Assembly: GCA_044338255.1 (NCBI GenBank)
Contig: JBIILZ010000033.1
Coordinates: forward strand, 1 to 34,835
DNA length: 34,835 bases
Source: CAIUVD01 sp044338255
Lineage (GTDB): Bacteria; Planctomycetota; UBA11346
Direction: 5' to 3'
Below the pieces are notes generated by a model, which was not told the DNA's origin, did no database searches, and saw nothing but the letters and a program-made list of their open reading frames with translations. This document shows, piece after piece, positions 33,474-34,835 of this stretch. Position 1 is the first letter of the stretch, and each line of letters starts with the position of its first letter. The position numbers and the translations under genes were made by a program.

Positions 33474-34721
33474 ATGAACCAGGTTCGCCCATTCCGCATC
33501 GCCGTACGTTCCTACGACGCCTTCGAGCAGCACCTTCTGGAGCACGGGCGGGCCGCCCTCGCCGCCGCCGGCAGCCAGCGCCCCGTCGAGGTCGTGCCCC
33601 TGGGAATCGAGGAATTGCACGACGCCCTCTTCACCCGCCGGGAACTGGCCAACGACACTTGGGACGCCGTACTGTTCTGCTCCGACTGGATCGGCGAGGC
33701 CGCCGCCAAGGGACTGCTGCGCGACCTGGCCCCGGACCTGGAACGGGATCCGCCGCCGGACTATCCCCACGGCTGGTGCCCGTCCCTCCTGCGCTTGCAG
33801 CATGTCGGGCCCACGGTCCTGGGGATGCCCTTCCACGACGGGCCGGAATGCCTGATCTACCGCCGCGACCTGTTCGAGGACCCGGGTGAGCAGGCCCGTT
33901 TCCTGGCCCTTCATGGCACCCCACTGACCGTGCCGACCACCTGGGAGGACTTCCACCGCGTGGCTCGGTTCTTTACCCGCCCCCGCGACGGCCTGTGGGG
34001 TACCATCATCGCCGGCCATCCCGACGGCCATAATACGGTCTACGATACCTGCCTACAAATCTGGAGCCGAGGCGGCGAGGCCTTTAGTCCCGAGGGTCAA
34101 CTGCGCCTCGACAGCCCCGAGGCCATCGCCGGACTTGAGTTCCTGCGGCGGCTCCAGCGGGATGCGGGCGCTATTCATCCGGAATCACCAACTGCCGACT
34201 CAGTCCGTTCCGGTTTAGCTTTCGCCCGCGGTGAGGTGGCCCTGATGGTCAATTGGTTTGGCTTTGCCGCTCTTGGAGATGCTGACCCCACCGGACCGAC
34301 TGCCGGCCGGTCCGGTATCGCCCGCATTCCATCCTCGGTGGGCAAGGCGGGGGTATCGCTCAATGTGTACTGGCTTCTCGGCGTGCCGGCGGGTGCCCAG
34401 GACCCGGACCTGAGTTGGGCCTTCCTGCGTCATTGCGCCTCACCAACGGCAGATCGGGATCTGACGCTACGCGGAGCTATTGGTTGCCGGCGTTCGACAT
34501 GGACGGATCCCCAGGTCCTCGCGCGGACCCCCAGCTACGCCCACCTGGAGGCCCTGCACGAGGTCGCCCGGGAAATTCCAGCCCACCCAGATTTCGCCGC
34601 CATTGCCCGCGTCATCGACTCCCTCGCCTTGGCCGTCGCCAAAACGGAGGACCCGATCCCAGACCTATGCCACTGGTTTGAGGCTCAGCTTGGGACGATG
34701 CTAGGAGCCTGTCGGGAATAG
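33474..34721 (+). CDS. solute-binding-protein-like protein without signal peptide
   Basis: A 415-residue protein of the extracellular sugar-binding protein fold: WDAVLFCSDWIGEAAAKGLLRDLAPDL, VLGMPFHDGPECLIYRRDLFEDPG, TTWEDFHRVARFF, and FARGEVALMVNWFGFAALG are typical segments. The protein starts directly at the first strand (RPFRIAVRSYDAFE); there is no signal peptide, lipobox or anchor, and the previous gene ends only seven bases upstream, leaving no room for one. It could be cytoplasmic, as a sugar-binding sensor or chaperone, or be exported by another route. Its last six codons (LGACRE) and TAG lie inside the mobile repeat, so the original C-terminus was changed. No permease or ATPase gene follows within the window. 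Confidence 0.8.
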   Translation: MNQVRPFRIAVRSYDAFEQHLLEHGRAALAAAGSQRPVEVVPLGIEELHDALFTRRELANDTWDAVLFCSDWIGEAAAKGLLRDLAPDLERDPPPDYPHGWCPSLLRLQHVGPTVLGMPFHDGPECLIYRRDLFEDPGEQARFLALHGTPLTVPTTWEDFHRVARFFTRPRDGLWGTIIAGHPDGHNTVYDTCLQIWSRGGEAFSPEGQLRLDSPEAIAGLEFLRRLQRDAGAIHPESPTADSVRSGLAFARGEVALMVNWFGFAALGDADPTGPTAGRSGIARIPSSVGKAGVSLNVYWLLGVPAGAQDPDLSWAFLRHCASPTADRDLTLRGAIGCRRSTWTDPQVLARTPSYAHLEALHEVAREIPAHPDFAAIARVIDSLALAVAKTEDPIPDLCHWFEAQLGTMLGACRE

Positions 34722-34835
34722 ATTCGGTCGGCTGACTCGGTCTCGTACGGCAGCTCCGGCGTTGGCAAAACGGTCAGATAGCTCCCGCTATCCGCCCGCC
34801 TTGCCGCCTTGGATCTGCCGCACGATGCCTTCGCC
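34701..34835. mobile_element. MITE-like repeat, copy 2 (inverted, cut by window end)
   Basis: Begins with CTAGGAGCCTGTCGG, identical to the terminal repeat of copy 1, and continues as the near-identical reverse complement of copy 1, with a few substitutions and one length change near the end. About 34 bp remain outside the window. It overlaps the end of the binding-protein gene and provides its stop codon. Confidence 0.8.

Overview
The window looks like a carbohydrate-utilisation island from a bacterium of the Planctomycetota-Verrucomicrobiota-Lentisphaerota (PVC) group. Three things point that way: a pseudopilin-like protein with an FTLIELL prepilin motif and a C-terminal H-X9-DG motif (6444-7190); an ECF sigma factor fused to a membrane segment and a long C-terminal region (10369-12312); and a dense mix of glycoside hydrolases, AraC regulators and xylose-isomerase-like TIM barrels. 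The exact lineage cannot be fixed from the sequence alone. Most genes are GC-rich. The GH106-like gene (2084-5128) and the 27.6-29.2 kb stretch are visibly AT-richer.

Layout. 1-2029: a possible gene tail, a GH29 alpha-L-fucosidase, a divergent AraC regulator and a strong hairpin. 2084-6309: a GH106-type alpha-L-rhamnosidase and an AraC regulator upstream of it on the same strand. 6444-9893: the pseudopilin gene and a three-gene minus-strand cassette (2-hydroxyacid dehydrogenase, sugar isomerase-like TIM barrel, alpha/beta hydrolase). 10369-12312: the ECF sigma fusion. 12735-13218: a 169-bp mobile-element-like repeat followed by a broken GH29 gene. 13264-19316: a tightly packed operon for a complete sugar ABC importer, namely a TPR lipoprotein, a membrane-anchored binding protein with an EF-hand-like loop, an oversized permease, a second permease and an ATPase. 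19401-19910: a small membrane-anchored unknown. 19971-25061: a minus-strand operon with a GH3 enzyme, an MFS transporter and a secreted clan GH-A glycosidase. 25383-27581: a secreted beta-helix protein resembling GH141. 27783-28670: an AraC regulator. 29272-30141: another AraC regulator, divergent from the 30265-34721 operon.

The most interesting part is that last operon. Its first gene encodes a single 760-residue chain with a MocD-like diiron desaturase/hydroxylase domain, a Rieske [2Fe-2S] domain and an NqrF-like FAD/NAD(P)H reductase. This looks like a self-sufficient oxygenase that joins the activities of the separate MocD, MocE and MocF proteins of rhizopine O-demethylation. It is followed, with overlapping or very short junctions, by a metal-dependent sugar isomerase-like TIM barrel and a solute-binding-protein-like protein with no signal peptide. 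With nearby fucosidase- and rhamnosidase-type enzymes, the working model is import and trimming of deoxysugar-rich, possibly O-methylated plant or algal glycans, with oxidative demethylation of a released methyl sugar. The substrate is an inference.

A second copy of the 169-bp repeat begins at 34701 in the opposite orientation and runs off the window. The two inverted copies bracket about 22 kb that holds the ABC importer, the GH operon and the Moc-like operon. The second copy also supplies the last six codons and the stop codon of the binding-protein gene.
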